In this document: one piece after another, positions 1-12,800 of the stretch | Position numbering within the stretch: the first letter of the stretch is position 1 | Layout: the number at the start of each line of letters is the position of its first letter | Origin: Aptenodytes patagonicus | Taxonomy: Eukaryota; Chordata; Aves; Sphenisciformes; Spheniscidae | DNA length: 64,000 nucleotides | Reading direction: 5' to 3' | Assembly: GCF_965638725.1 (NCBI RefSeq) | Contig: NC_134963.1 | Span: 131,501 to 195,500, forward strand | The notes under the pieces: generated by a model | Told to the model about the DNA's origin: nothing | Seen by the model: only the letters and a program-made list of their open reading frames with translations | Database searches by the model: none | Program-made: the position numbers and the translations under genes

Positions 1-800
1 CATGGTTAGTTATTCAGTCTCTTATCTGCACCTTGTGCTGATAGTGAAAAGGTGAATAGATGTAAACTGACATCTGAAGCAATCACACATTAGCAACTAT
101 ACAGAAAAAAGCCACGTTTTCAGATTGTCTTTTGAACTAAACCAGCTTACTCTTTGGTAGCCTTTATTCCTTCTAAAGGCATTTTTTTCAGAAAGTAATT
201 TTTTGGGTAAAATTACAGAAGTTGTACAACTTTCTTGCAAAGAGCTGAGAGATGCACCTAAAGCTTCAGAAATGTAGCATTCCAAAAGCCAGGTGTGAGC
301 TGACAACCATTCATGACAGTTGTGATTTTAAAGAAATCCTTCCTTTTTCTGGCATAAAAATTGCTAAGCAGTGGTAAGGAAGTGGGAGGGCTCTGATTCA
401 CAAAAATAATGGCTTACTTTCTGTAATTTTCTTCTTGTCATTTGGAACAACAAGGTATGTAATAACATCTGACACTTCCATATAGCTTTCCAAGTGAGAT
501 TCTTGAATCATTTTGCAAATACGAAAGCCTTAGCTCAGCCAGTAAGTGCTTCTCTCCCTTCAGGTAAAAGGACACAGTACTTTTAACCCCACATACCAGA
601 GGCTGGATTTTCAGAGGGGCTGCAATCTAAAAGGAGTATATTGCTAGATAAAAAGGTCCTGCTCTCGTCCTTTTGCTGAGCTTCAATCATGCAAGAAAAG
701 GGGCTCTAAAACCGGTTACATTTAAGGAACTTCCCTTGTTAGGAAATCACATTGCAGAACTGATGAAGTTTGTCCACAGTCCCTTTGCTATTGACAGTTC

Positions 801-813
801 GGGGGGGGGGGGG
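801..813. repeat. G13 homopolymer
   Basis: An uninterrupted run of 13 G on the plus strand in PPIL2 intron 14. Confidence 0.95.
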
Positions 814-2480
814 AAGTCCTTCGCTCTATCAGTGGTATTTTATCTTGGGCTTTTACAGCTATTATATGCCTCCTTTGTGCCCTCCTGAATTCATAAATGG
901 ACAGAGGCACACACAAGCCGATTCATGAGACCTTCCAACAGGTTGCAAGTAAGAGTAGCTGAAAAATGCCTGTGCCGCTTTGAAAATGTAATGTTTTGCG
1001 TATAGTCTTCCCTTTTTCATACAAAGGGTGTAGGATATTAAACCTATTTTTCCTACATGCAAATTTTCTTCTATTATTTGGAACACTGAAAATACAGAGC
1101 AGCTGCTCCACTTGCACTAGCATGAGTTAGACAGAATTACTCACAATGTTCAACAATTTAGTTGTTATGAACAGCAGGAAAAGAGATACATCACAAATCT
1201 AAAATTCATTTTCAAATAATTAATCATTACAAAGAATGACCATGACTCAGCTTATTGCTCTGAATACTGCCTCTACGGGTGGTTATTTTGTTAGGAAAGA
1301 AATAAGCTGCTGCAGCACAATAACACTTCTCCCAGTAGTCTTATGAAACATTAAGTTGAAGGCTATAGAAAATTAGTTTGGTCCTCTAAATCAGTGTCAG
1401 TCTTACAGGACTGTATATCTAACTGCTTTGGCAATGCAGGTCTGCCAGCGAAGCTAAGGTAAAACTCTATTCCCCACTCTTTTCCCAGTGTGGTATCTCA
1501 ACTTCTAGATGCCATAATGCTAATTTTCACCCTCCTCCATCCCAAGGTTAACTGCTGAGTACCAGGAATCAGTTGTCTTTCATGTGTCTGCTGGGTCACA
1601 GTTACTTTTATGACAGCCTAACAAGCGACTCAAAAAGGACACATTGGGGTGCTGAATAATAAAAGAAATAAGGATCAGTGCTGCTTACAGATAGGACTGT
1701 TCAGCTGGAGTAGTTGTGGAAGTGGACAGTCAGTGACAACCAGCCTGGCATTTTACATCTGTGAAATGCTTCCAAAACACAAGCATGCTTATCTAGGTGA
1801 GCCGAGAGCACAGCTGCAGTCTATGTATGTATGACATGTAACCTTACATCATGTTGTACTGAATGTGCCTAAATCCACCCAGAAGCCAAAGAGTCCTGGG
1901 CTTAGTTAGCAATGGAGTGGGTGATCACCTAAGCATTTGGGTGTTGCAACCATAAACCTGACACCTGTTGCTGGGATGAATGTTATATGACAGAAACCAA
2001 ATGGTGGGAAGATTTTTGAACAAGTCTGTTCAAGTTCCTGAGCTGATGAACAGGAATAATTAAATAAATATAACAAAACAAAAAGATATACAGGCTTAAT
2101 GCACCTTCCACATATCAGTTTGGAAAAGGTGGGGTTTTTTTAAACAAAAAAACAAACAAAAAAACCATCCCAAACCTCTTAGCCAGAAAATTTCAGTTAA
2201 AGCAGAAGGTTCTATGTGGAAGAGGAAACAAAGGATGTTCTTTTTTCTGAAATCTTCCTACAAAAGGCTCTAGCAGAAACAATTCTCGCAGTTTAAAATA
2301 TCGACGTTTAAAAGGTAACCTCCAAATAGTCTTCCCTATTGCCAATTGAAATATCTGGGAAGAAAGCTGTTCTACTCTCATATGCTTCTCTGATATTACA
2401 GAAGTCAAGTTATTTACTCCTCCAGTAAACCTTTAAAGACCATTAAATCTTACGGACTTTTTAGCTTTCAAAGATGCATC

Positions 2481-2496
2481 TTTTTTTTTTTTTTTT
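2481..2496. repeat. T16 homopolymer
   Basis: Sixteen T in a row on the plus strand in PPIL2 intron 14; A16 in the transcript sense. Confidence 0.95.
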
Positions 2497-4762
2497 CTCC
2501 TAAGAACCAGTGAGTCAAAGAAATACTGAAATTCCTTCCAGCTGCCAGAAGAAATAAAAAAGGGAATTTATACTGTAAATAACACACAAGACACAGGTAA
2601 AAAAAGGTACAAAGTACTGAATCCCAGTGCTTTACTCCAAAGCTTTCCTAACATGAATGCTTGTCATCACATTAATAACGCGCAAAACAATGGACCAAAA
2701 ATTTTTACACCATGGGAACCTAGGAGAGCATCACTACATGTGCCATGTTCTTACACTGCTGCCAAGCTGTACCTTCCTCTGGCTGCGCTGCTGCGGAGAG
2801 AACATAAAGCCAGACAAGCACCTTAGGTCTGGCCACCTTCTTACAGCATGTGGCTCGAGATGTGCAAATGAAATTTCTGCCTCACATTCAAGTGTCCAGG
2901 ATCTATCAGGTAGTCAGGAACAAATCCCGACAGACTACTTGCACTCTCTGAACTGTCTAAGCAGCTTCACTTAAGTAAGTATTAAACACGCAGGCATGAC
3001 AGTTCAAGAGAAATCTAGTAGCCCACCATGCTGTCCATTTACAACGTTTTCTTGTGATATTATCATATTCAATAGTGATTAAGTAAGGATATCTAAAATT
3101 CAGCTGTCTTCAAAAAATAAATACCATTCAGTTGCAAAGAAGATAGCTGCATCATTTGGACTCTACAATAATTGCAAACAGTCTCTAAAAATCTGCAACA
3201 CATATCTATTTGAGTGTACACTGTCCATTTTATTAGAACTTTAGTAGTCTTGACAGATGTTTGCAAGACATCTCACCTGCAATATATTCATATTTAATTA
3301 AGAATGACAAGGAGGAAAACAAGATGGAAAAGACTAGAGGTCATTACACTCCTTTTTTTAAATAAAAGAATACACATAGGAGGTTTTTTCTCCTATGGGC
3401 TTATTTGCATTTTACTTCCTACTTGCTTTGCCAGTAGAGCTCAGTCTTGACCTTCAGTGCAGCTGCACTGCCAGTCCTCTGCCAACTGTTAATTGTGCTG
3501 TCTTAGAATACTTCTACCATTTGCACAAACAGAGACAAGAACGACACCAGCAAGTTAATTTTCATTCCACAGCAGGATCTGAACTCCACCCTACAAGGGT
3601 GAAAGGTGTCTGAGTCAACCCATTAAATTTCTCCCGTCTCCTGATACCTCTTTAATTTCTCATTTTAAAAGATGTTCCTGATTATATATTTTGGGATTTG
3701 AACCGCAACTTTCCTTATAACAAAATCAAATCACATTTCTTTTGACAGTCCAAGCATATACGGTAACAAATCTTGTTAATGGGCTTTTGCCATCAAAACA
3801 CAGAACCTTTTAACTAGTCTCAAATCTTAGAGTATGCAACTGTTGATTATAGCATGCAGTAGAAGAAAAGCTGTTGGGCAACTTACACTAACATTATTTA
3901 CAAAGTAAATAGAGCTAAAGTATTTAACAACTACAAAGACATCTTTTTTGGATGACCTGTGAGCACACACAGAAGAATATAGCGCTTGCATACACAAGTG
4001 ACACATGTATGAACTAGAATAAAAATGCACAGAACCCCACAGGACCAGGCGAGGAGCTGTGGAGGCTGGTGACATCTACAAGTGGGTAAGATAAAAGGTG
4101 CAAGTGGAAAATGAGCAGATTTACAGCAGCAACTAGACATATTACATGATGTATCTATTGTGGTGGGCAACGCTCTGAGGACCCTTCAGCTGCTATGTCT
4201 CCTGACCATTTCTGATATGACTGTTACGCAGATCTCCAACTAAGGGAGAAAGAACAGGCAGAAGAACTTAGTAACAGTGATCCCTAAAAGTTAGAAAAAG
4301 AGCAGCTTGGGCTTTACAAGGCAAGTAGCTGGGAGAACAGATGGTATCTGGCCATTCACCAATTCTGAGGCAGGTCTCAAGTATTTCATTAATGCTGAAT
4401 TTGAAAGCAACTTTGCATGAATGTGTTTCTTCCTTTGTTCTTTGCCCTGGAAGGCCAGCTGTAAAATCACTATAATTTTCATTTATTTATTTTCTGGAAG
4501 AAAAAGGAAGCAAAGACCCAACAAGAATTCTGCATGGAAGAGTACCCAAGTTTTAGACTGAGAATGTATCGGATGAAATTTTGAGCATAGTTAAAATGGT
4601 CATAAAAATATAATGATAAAACCTCTGCTTTAAAGTAGAAATACTCAGAGTGTACCACATATCATCATTTAGAGAATTTTAATCTAAAAGGTGTCCAGAA
4701 ATAAATGTAACAACACAGCGCATTAAGTGAAAACAGTTTACTTGATTCAAACTCAACCTTAC

Positions 4763-4796
4763 CTGTTCCTGTTCCAGTCGGATCACCTCCTTGGAT
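4763..4796 (-). CDS. PPIL2: PPIL2 exon 14 (cyclophilin domain)
   Basis: A short 34-bp exon encoding [11 protein letters not shown] plus one base of the following Gly. The QGGDPTGTG motif is a signature cyclophilin active-site loop. Acceptor CTGCAG, donor GTAAGG. Further exons are expected to the left of position 1. Confidence 0.95.
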
Positions 4797-6860
4797 CTGC
4801 AGAATTAAAATTAAATCAATAGGTTACATAGATATCTGTGTGAAAGACACTAAATACAAGCCATAAAAGCCAATTCTGCTCAATTTTCTTCCTTCTGTAT
4901 TGTGTCATGTTGACAAGTTAGCAACAAGGAAACCATTACTACTTATTTGGAGCTTATTTTATCAGCTGGCTGTCATCTCCTACATTACTTATCCAAGAGC
5001 AGAATGACAGTTTTATAAAAATAATAGGTGTCTTGTGGGTAAATAGGGAAAATAAACAGTCTCAAATGGGTTAACCAGATCATCCTTTCTATTATGCGCT
5101 GAGTCGTAACCTGCTTTTTAATTGATGATGCATTGCTTTTGGAACTGAAAAGGCTTTACATTTTGCTACTAATCCTCCACATGATGGGAAGGCAAAAAAT
5201 AAGGGAATATGGAATATTTTCTGTATCTGAATCTTTATTCTCAGTATCCCCCTCACTATCTGCAGTAGGGAAAATCCTCATGTGAAACCAATCTTTCAGC
5301 AACAAAATTAATCACTGTATATACATGCAGGATCTACAGAAATAATATTCTATATTCTAATGCCAGTAGAGGGAGCGTGACATGACTAGTTTCACAGTAA
5401 TAGCACACAAGCACAATTTTAGTTGTGAGTTTAACTGTGAACTGAGATATACAGTGCTGTGAAAAGAAAAAAAGTTTTTAGGATGACAGGATGGAATGTA
5501 ACATTCAGTGATGTCCCCTGAAAGATGTGCTCTGCCTTCAGGATCAGGTTGTTAATTCTTCTGAAAGGAAGTTACAGGACAGCTACAATATCCTAAGCTG
5601 CCTGGACCGTACCTATGTTAATAAAGATCTTTGACTACCAAAGTCAACTTTCTGGTTCACTAGGTGCTCTTTAACTCCTTCACAAAGAAAGCCTGGGCAC
5701 CTACTCCTGGAGCACACTCAGGAAAGGATGATGTGACAGTATCTGAGTACCACAACCTGAAACAGAAATTCAGCTGCTTTCTAAAGTTTCATCTGAATGG
5801 GATTTCAACAGGCCACAGTATTACTTATCCAAATTAGCATTTCCCTCTCTCTCTCTTCCCCCCCCCCCCCAGCTTCTGTTCCTCAACCACCCACCCACAG
5901 CTTGGGGAAGGTAACAAGAGCCTTGCCAAGGCAATGACTCTCAAAGGCTTTGTCTGGAACGGCAGCAAAAGCACTACTAAATGCAGTGATGCTCCAAGTG
6001 ACAATATTAGTCAGACACAGTTGTTAGTAAGACTAGTAAGTACAAATTTAGTAAGTTAGGACAATCCTAGTTCTGATGGTATATTTAATATACATCTATT
6101 GCAAGTTGTCATGCATGGAAGAAACTAAAACTGAATTAAGCTAAATAAATATTTTGAGGACATCACATACTGTGCATTATACAGGATTTGTTCAATACTC
6201 ACCACAAAATTACGAATTGATCTGTGAAAAATTGTTCCATCATAATAGTTCTTCTTGCACAATTTGATAAAGTTTTCACATGTTCGGGGTGTCTGAAAGA
6301 CAAACAGAAGTTTTAATTAAGCAATACCTTTAGACAATCAAATTGGTCACTACACTGTTTACAAGAATCACTTTTCATTTGTGCCTTGCAAAGAAACAAT
6401 CATGCAGGACTCTTGAAGAGGAATGAGTCTCTGTCTACATAAAAAAGATGTAATATATGCTCTTTTAAAGTATACTGGAGAGACACACACTGTGTTAAGT
6501 AAATTAAACCCAGACCTTCCAATTAGCACAAAGAAGTGCTGAACACTAGCTCAGATAACATGAGCTCCCAGTAGACATAACAATGGTGAAAGCAGGTAAG
6601 CTCAGAGACTTTCAAGTAACTTAGTTCCAGCAGTGTATCATAATCCTGTTCCAAAGGGGGACTTCTAGCACTGAAAAAAGTTAATTTCCTAGAGTAAGAA
6701 AGAACCTGACTTCTCTGCTCCACTATTTCAAAGTGAGCACATTGAAGATAACTGGGAGAGAAGCATTTGGTCCTCTTCACCACTTGGAACTAAAAATGTG
6801 GCTGACCCCACAAGTCACCGGACTACAGGAAAAATAAAAAAGACAACTTGTTTTCAAAAA

Positions 6861-6896
<36 letters not shown>

Positions 6897-9800
6897 AAAG
6901 ACAAAAAAAAAGACGCTAAATATATTGCCAACTTCTAATTTGCTTTTACAGTGCAAATTAAAGCTATTTATTTGAATTTATAAGCCATGGCATTCAAACA
7001 GTACCCTCTGAAAAACTTTACTGTCTACCTAATTATCCTTCCACTGTAATTGTATGGGTTCTCTTCGCTGCAATACTAAAATACCTTCACATGTACAAAT
7101 ACAAGTACAGAAACAGCCTGTTTTCTATACTTGGACATATTTTCCAGCCCCACTGTGGATTATATGCATAAATATATTCCAGTTTTACAAAAGAATACAT
7201 CTAACTAATCTGAGTTGTTACAGGCCTTGAAAATACCCTTATTGTTGTATGTGCTTGCAAGTAAAGCCCCAGCATGAGTTGCAATGTCTGTAAATGAACA
7301 CACACACGACTCGAAGCCCCTTTCTGAAAGACACTGATTCACTTTGCATTGGTATGACATCATTCTTAGTCTGAGAGCAGCAGAGAAAGAGAGTGAGACT
7401 GAGCCATGCAACCTGAAGTGACTTAAAAGCAAAAAAATAAGGCAAGCCCAGTTACAATCATTTGAGGATGAAATAATCTCTGTCTTTTTAAAAGCAGATC
7501 CATACAAGTATTCATCCGGAACCATACAGAACTTCAATTTTCTATATTTTCTCATCTGAAACAATCATTCTCACCCCTCTTTATTGACACTGAAATGTCT
7601 CTTAATTATCCAAACAAACTCTACCTGCCATTATAAATTCTTTATAATGATTCCTTCTTAATTACTCTACACAGATACAGATGCCAGTTGCCAGCTGGGC
7701 CATAACTGGAAAAACAAACAAATTCTAATGCAATCTTACACCAGCTATTATCTCAGATTCCCTATGTAATTCATTACTGGGTTAATATGGTAATGGTACC
7801 ATAATGGGTTTATGGTACAATGCCACTAGGACATGTATTTTGGTAGCATCCTGAGGGCAACTCATATGTAAATAGATTCCATAAAAATTGTTTCAAGCAA
7901 TAGGAGGTTTTCCTACAGTTTCAATGTTTATAGCAAATTTGAAAATTTTTCTTTGAACTGGACATATATGCTTGAAAATAATCTTTGTACATAACCTTTC
8001 AAGTAAAATTCAATCCCTGAAGAATCATTTGTGCAGCGTATGCTTCCTTTACAAGACAAATTATACCAGCCTTGATCCTAATGTAGTGCTATTAGTTATC
8101 ACTCATGAAAAATGTCAGTAAGGATAAAAATAAGTTTAAAAAATTTCTTTATGAATCAGAAATGGAACAAGCAGGTTTTAGCCTAAGGCACTTTATCTCA
8201 TGAGAATCAAGCACTCTTTGGAGAGAGAGACACAGTTAATAAGTTCTCTGGGGGGAATACAGCAACCTGTAATTAATTTTTTAAGAAAAATGAAATCAGG
8301 CGAAAGACTGAGTCCCCTAGGAATACATACCAAACCATTTTAAATTTGCACAACGTTGATAACTCAAAGCAGATTTCCTGTTTATTTTCAAAACAACATT
8401 TGTAAAATATACATCAAAAAAACCTTGCTCTAGTAATGTATTTTTTGTGTAGGACCTATGCTGACCCTTCTCTCTAAATGGAATTCTAGTTATTATATCT
8501 TTTCCCAGAAACAAGCTTTTCAAATGCAACTGCAGAAATAGTTAGTATACATGCAATAATAATTTCACTGCAAGGTTTTCTTTAAATAATTGCCACCAAA
8601 TTGGTTCCCATGGTCACCTCATGCATCATACAGATATATTTGGCAGGTAAACAGTTCCTTAGCAACATTACTATTACCTTTTACAGTGCTTTTTAGTAGA
8701 CACACATAAAAAGGTTTGCATTCAAGTGGTAATAAACCCCAGTTTCAGTCATGTAGTTCATCTAGAATATCTGGCTCAGATTATCTGATTTATTCAAAGC
8801 AATTAATGTTCTTGCCAAATCTCACACTGCCAAGCACATTTCAGGGACTTTTTTAAGCAGCATCCTGTCCAAAGCAGGAGAAAAAGGCTTGAGGTTTATG
8901 GGGAAGGTGTAGATCCTAAGTAATGAAGTTACATTCTGCATTGACCATTCAAACATAGCCAGTCTTTGAAGTCTTTGTTCCAAACTACAAAGACTGATGA
9001 GAAATACATATAAACAAACCTGACTTTGTTATTTGAGTGCAAGATCTTGTGGAAGATGTCAGACTGGCAGTCTTGGAATGCAAAACTGTCTACTTCTTCA
9101 GAAAATTCCTCCACACCACTTGTCTCACACCATTTCTGAAGGAGGAAGGGATGGTCAAGGCACCTGGAAATGCAGAAGTGTAGGAGGCAATGCTGGTTTC
9201 TTGTTGCCTCATTATTGACAATGGACCCCAGGCTCTCTTTGTACTTCTGGCTGTTCTTGTCTCAAATGACCTCAACAGCAGCAGCTAACTTTTCACTCTT
9301 ACTTTTACATTAAGCAAGAAATGATTTAAATTATTTTAATCTGCTGACTATGACTTAGACATACATGTAAGAAAGCCAAGGGAAAAATGCCACCTTAATT
9401 TGTTAACCTGTTGATCTGAAAGCCACCGACAGAAAAAAGGTTATGTTTTAAATCTACTGCAGTATCTTCTGAGAAGGATGCAGTGATAGTCCTAAGAAGT
9501 CAAATTTAAAAATTGTGGAGGGCCCTTCTCTCCGAAGAGTGTGGTAGGACAGCCCTGAGAAATCCTCCTTTTCTTCAGTCAAGTTGGGACCACATAAGTG
9601 AACGCAGTGCTTCTGTATAATGTCCTTCAACTTAAAGACACTTCTCTCTCCAAATGACAAACAGTAAGAAAAAACCCCAAAACTTATACCAAAATGAGTC
9701 TCCTGCTCCAAGTATGCTCCCCATTTATTTTGTAGATGCCAGATAACTGTCTTTCAACTGTTGAAAATTCACACCCAAGACAAGTGGTAAAATTTTAATA

Positions 9801-12800
9801 AACAGTTTGAGACAGGAATCCAGAAGAATACTTATCCCAAAAGATGACACAAATGCTTTGCTTGGCTCACAGATATGTATATTTAATGGGGAAACAGCCC
9901 AATGGTTTTCTAACTATTTTTAAATCTCCATTTAGCTAACACACTTAGTAGGTAATTCTACATGGAAATACCAGCACTCTACTAGTTACTAGGCCTGGAG
10001 AAATTTCAGAATTGAAGAGAGATTGCTACTATGACCATGCAAACACAACAGTGACAAGAGGCTGACTGTGAAATCATGGATACTGGGAAAACACTAAAGA
10101 AAGGAATATAAAATTAAAAAAAAGGCAAAACGGAAAAAAACCCCTGAGTCCTTACTATAAAGTTCTTAGAAGAAAAGCAGATTTTATCTGGTTCCCCCTT
10201 TAAGTATCAACGGAGCCAATTTCAGTTTCCTTTTTACCAGCAAGGGTGGCTCCAAACCAGGCAAAATTAATCTCTCTTGCTCATCCCCAGACCTGAGGGG
10301 TAAGACTAACCAAGCCAGGTCACTATCTGCTTTCTCAGTTTGCAGCTCTCCTTTCTTATCAGTTAAAATGGGTCATTACATTTGTAAAAGTTACCTTAAC
10401 TCAGAATTTGTATTGGGCAGCTGAAGAGCCAACCAGAAGCAGATTAAAAACCTGCAGCACTCCTGTTGCCAACGTATGGGAGATGGGAAAAGAGAGGAGC
10501 TTCTGAGTCGTTGCCATGACTGCGAGGAATAAGGCTTTACTATGTGAAGAGCTAATCATTTCAAAATGCTCCATCCCTTGAGGATCTGCACGAACCTTGA
10601 AGAGAAATTTCACACTAAGCATTCAGAAGCTGTCATTCACATATCTGTATAATTTCCTTGTGCTAATTCCACTTCCCTTTTATTTCTTTTTGTCTCTCTA
10701 AATTGGATGAACTGTAGTAGTTGCACTAAACTACAGAGCCTTGATATATGCTCATTAACCCTATGTTTCAAAGCAGAAATAATCTGAAATAATGAAAAGC
10801 TTGTTCCTCACAAATTCAAATTGCATTCTACAGCTTTCATCTTATCACACAAATGCCAGAATCACGCTACTAAGAGGCATGAACTAGTGATGGAAATTTC
10901 TAAAGCTTCAAACGAAGCCTGCCATTTTTTTAATATAGATCTCCTTTAAAATGCAAGGTGGATTTTGTTTTGCTTTAGTCTATTTACATACTTTTTTTTT
11001 TTTTTTTACATAGAGCGTTTTCACTCTTGTAATTGTTCATTCTAGCATCTCTTCTAATGCGTGAGCCCATAAAGAGGTGATTTGGTAAGGTTTAAACTCA
11101 GTTCTCCCCATCCCTTTCAATCTGCAATCCTCGTAGCCTACCCACCCCACAGGAAAGAACTCGCCCTAAGAAAAGCTTGGCTTTATTTAGGGCTTAGTTA
11201 GAGGCAACTGTAATGGAGCAGTTTCAGGAATCACCATCTATCAGGTGCAAGTGTCTGTTCCCTCCACTAAGTCATGGAATGAAACCGAACATATAATGTT
11301 TCTAGTGCGTTTTAATGCTTAATACTATACTGAAAGGCAATTTAAGCTACCCTGCTTCACTTTGCACCAATGGACTAGGAGCACACTCCATTTGTTTCAG
11401 AGCAAGAGGGACAAGAAAATCCAAAACTCCACAAAGCCCACTGTGAAAGCACAGAGAGAATTTCACTGCGGGAAGCCCATGACATTTTCTGCTGGAGAAA
11501 CATTTATTATAGACCCAAACATCATCCCCTGCCAGCTCCCCTTTCCTGCTAACAGTTCCCCTACGTGCAAGAGGGGTTGAGGCAGTGACTGGTTGTGGTG
11601 GCAAACAACAGCTGCCTAGGGTGGTTCAGTTCAAAAAAGACACAATTCATGTAAGGGACACCATTCTCAATCTAGTCATACAGTGAACAAACATGCTCAG
11701 GTCAATTTGTGATCTATGATCAGAAAGGCACAGTTCCAGTGAGAGACCACTGGGAGAGATGAAAGCAGCAGGGCATTGTGGGGTAAAACACTTGGCCAGA
11801 CTCTTACTGATATTAAAAAGAATCAGAACAAGCAAGCTTCAGGTAATAGATTGCTGACTTGATAGCAAACATTTGCCTATTTTGCTACCTCAAAGCCTCA
11901 AAGTTTGCTTAGAACAAAGAGCAGAATTATTGCATTCTCATTAGAAACCCGCTATAATTTAATCAGCTATTTAGCAAAGATTCCAGCAGATAGCTAAATT
12001 TTACTTTTCAAAGGCTTATCTTCCACAGTACTGACATTAATGATGCTACCAAAAACTTTTTCGAAGTCTAAGCAAGATGCTCAGCTTAGACAAGATGCCA
12101 ATAAAAAAATGACATGCTCCAGTTTTATTTTTCATTTTTTTGCAAATACAGGGACAATCAATCAGTTTAGCTGAGCACAACTCAAGTTAAACAAGACATC
12201 TAATTCACTCATCTAATTTGTCAATGTTAACTACTAGCTCTCCAGAGGCAGAGTCGTCATCCCTAGCTGCAGTCATTACTTTTCCTCTAACTTTTATTTA
12301 TTGCAGTGGTAGAAAATAAAACAATCCTCTCCCCCCCTCTCAAATTTGTCAGTCACACAAGTGTTGAGGAGCTTGTCAGACAGTGTGGTGCAGGGCTGGG
12401 TGCTGATGAGGATGAGGCTGGCAAGCACGACATAGCACCACTAGGTACAGTCTAAATGAGAGCACAACTTTAATTGTTTGAGTAACCTCCAACAGCTGTA
12501 AAAGTTGGAGTATTGCAGGTCCCACGGCGGCTCCTTGGCATGTTGTCAGTCTGCAGCTGGCACATAAACTCCACCTTTTCAGAAGATGCAACCTGTAAGC
12601 ACTTCCACACTAGACAGCGAAGCTCTGGTAGCTGTCAGCCTCCCAAGGTCACCCCGCTCTCATGAGAGGAGCCAAGGTACAAACAAGAAACATGTCAGAG
12701 GATGATGAAGAGCAGCAGCTGTGTAACTCCAAACTGCCCACCTCATCCTTGGGTTTGGGATCACTAAGTGGCAGACGCAGCTGGTATGGGATGCCTGCAC

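Larger units (their letters stand above)
1..4762. other. PPIL2: PPIL2 intron 14 (partial)
   Basis: Begins with donor GTAAGG after exon 14 and runs off the left edge. I searched by eye for the next PPIL2 exon (the segment after [10 protein letters not shown]) on the minus strand and did not find it. AT-rich, with G13 and T16 runs and a small perfect inverted repeat near 3375-3397. Confidence 0.75.

Noticed and set aside
3694..3704. tRNA-like T-loop word (GGTTCAAATCC on the minus strand)
   Set aside because: The flanks do not form a T-stem or a 7-bp acceptor stem and no A-box lies at the right distance.
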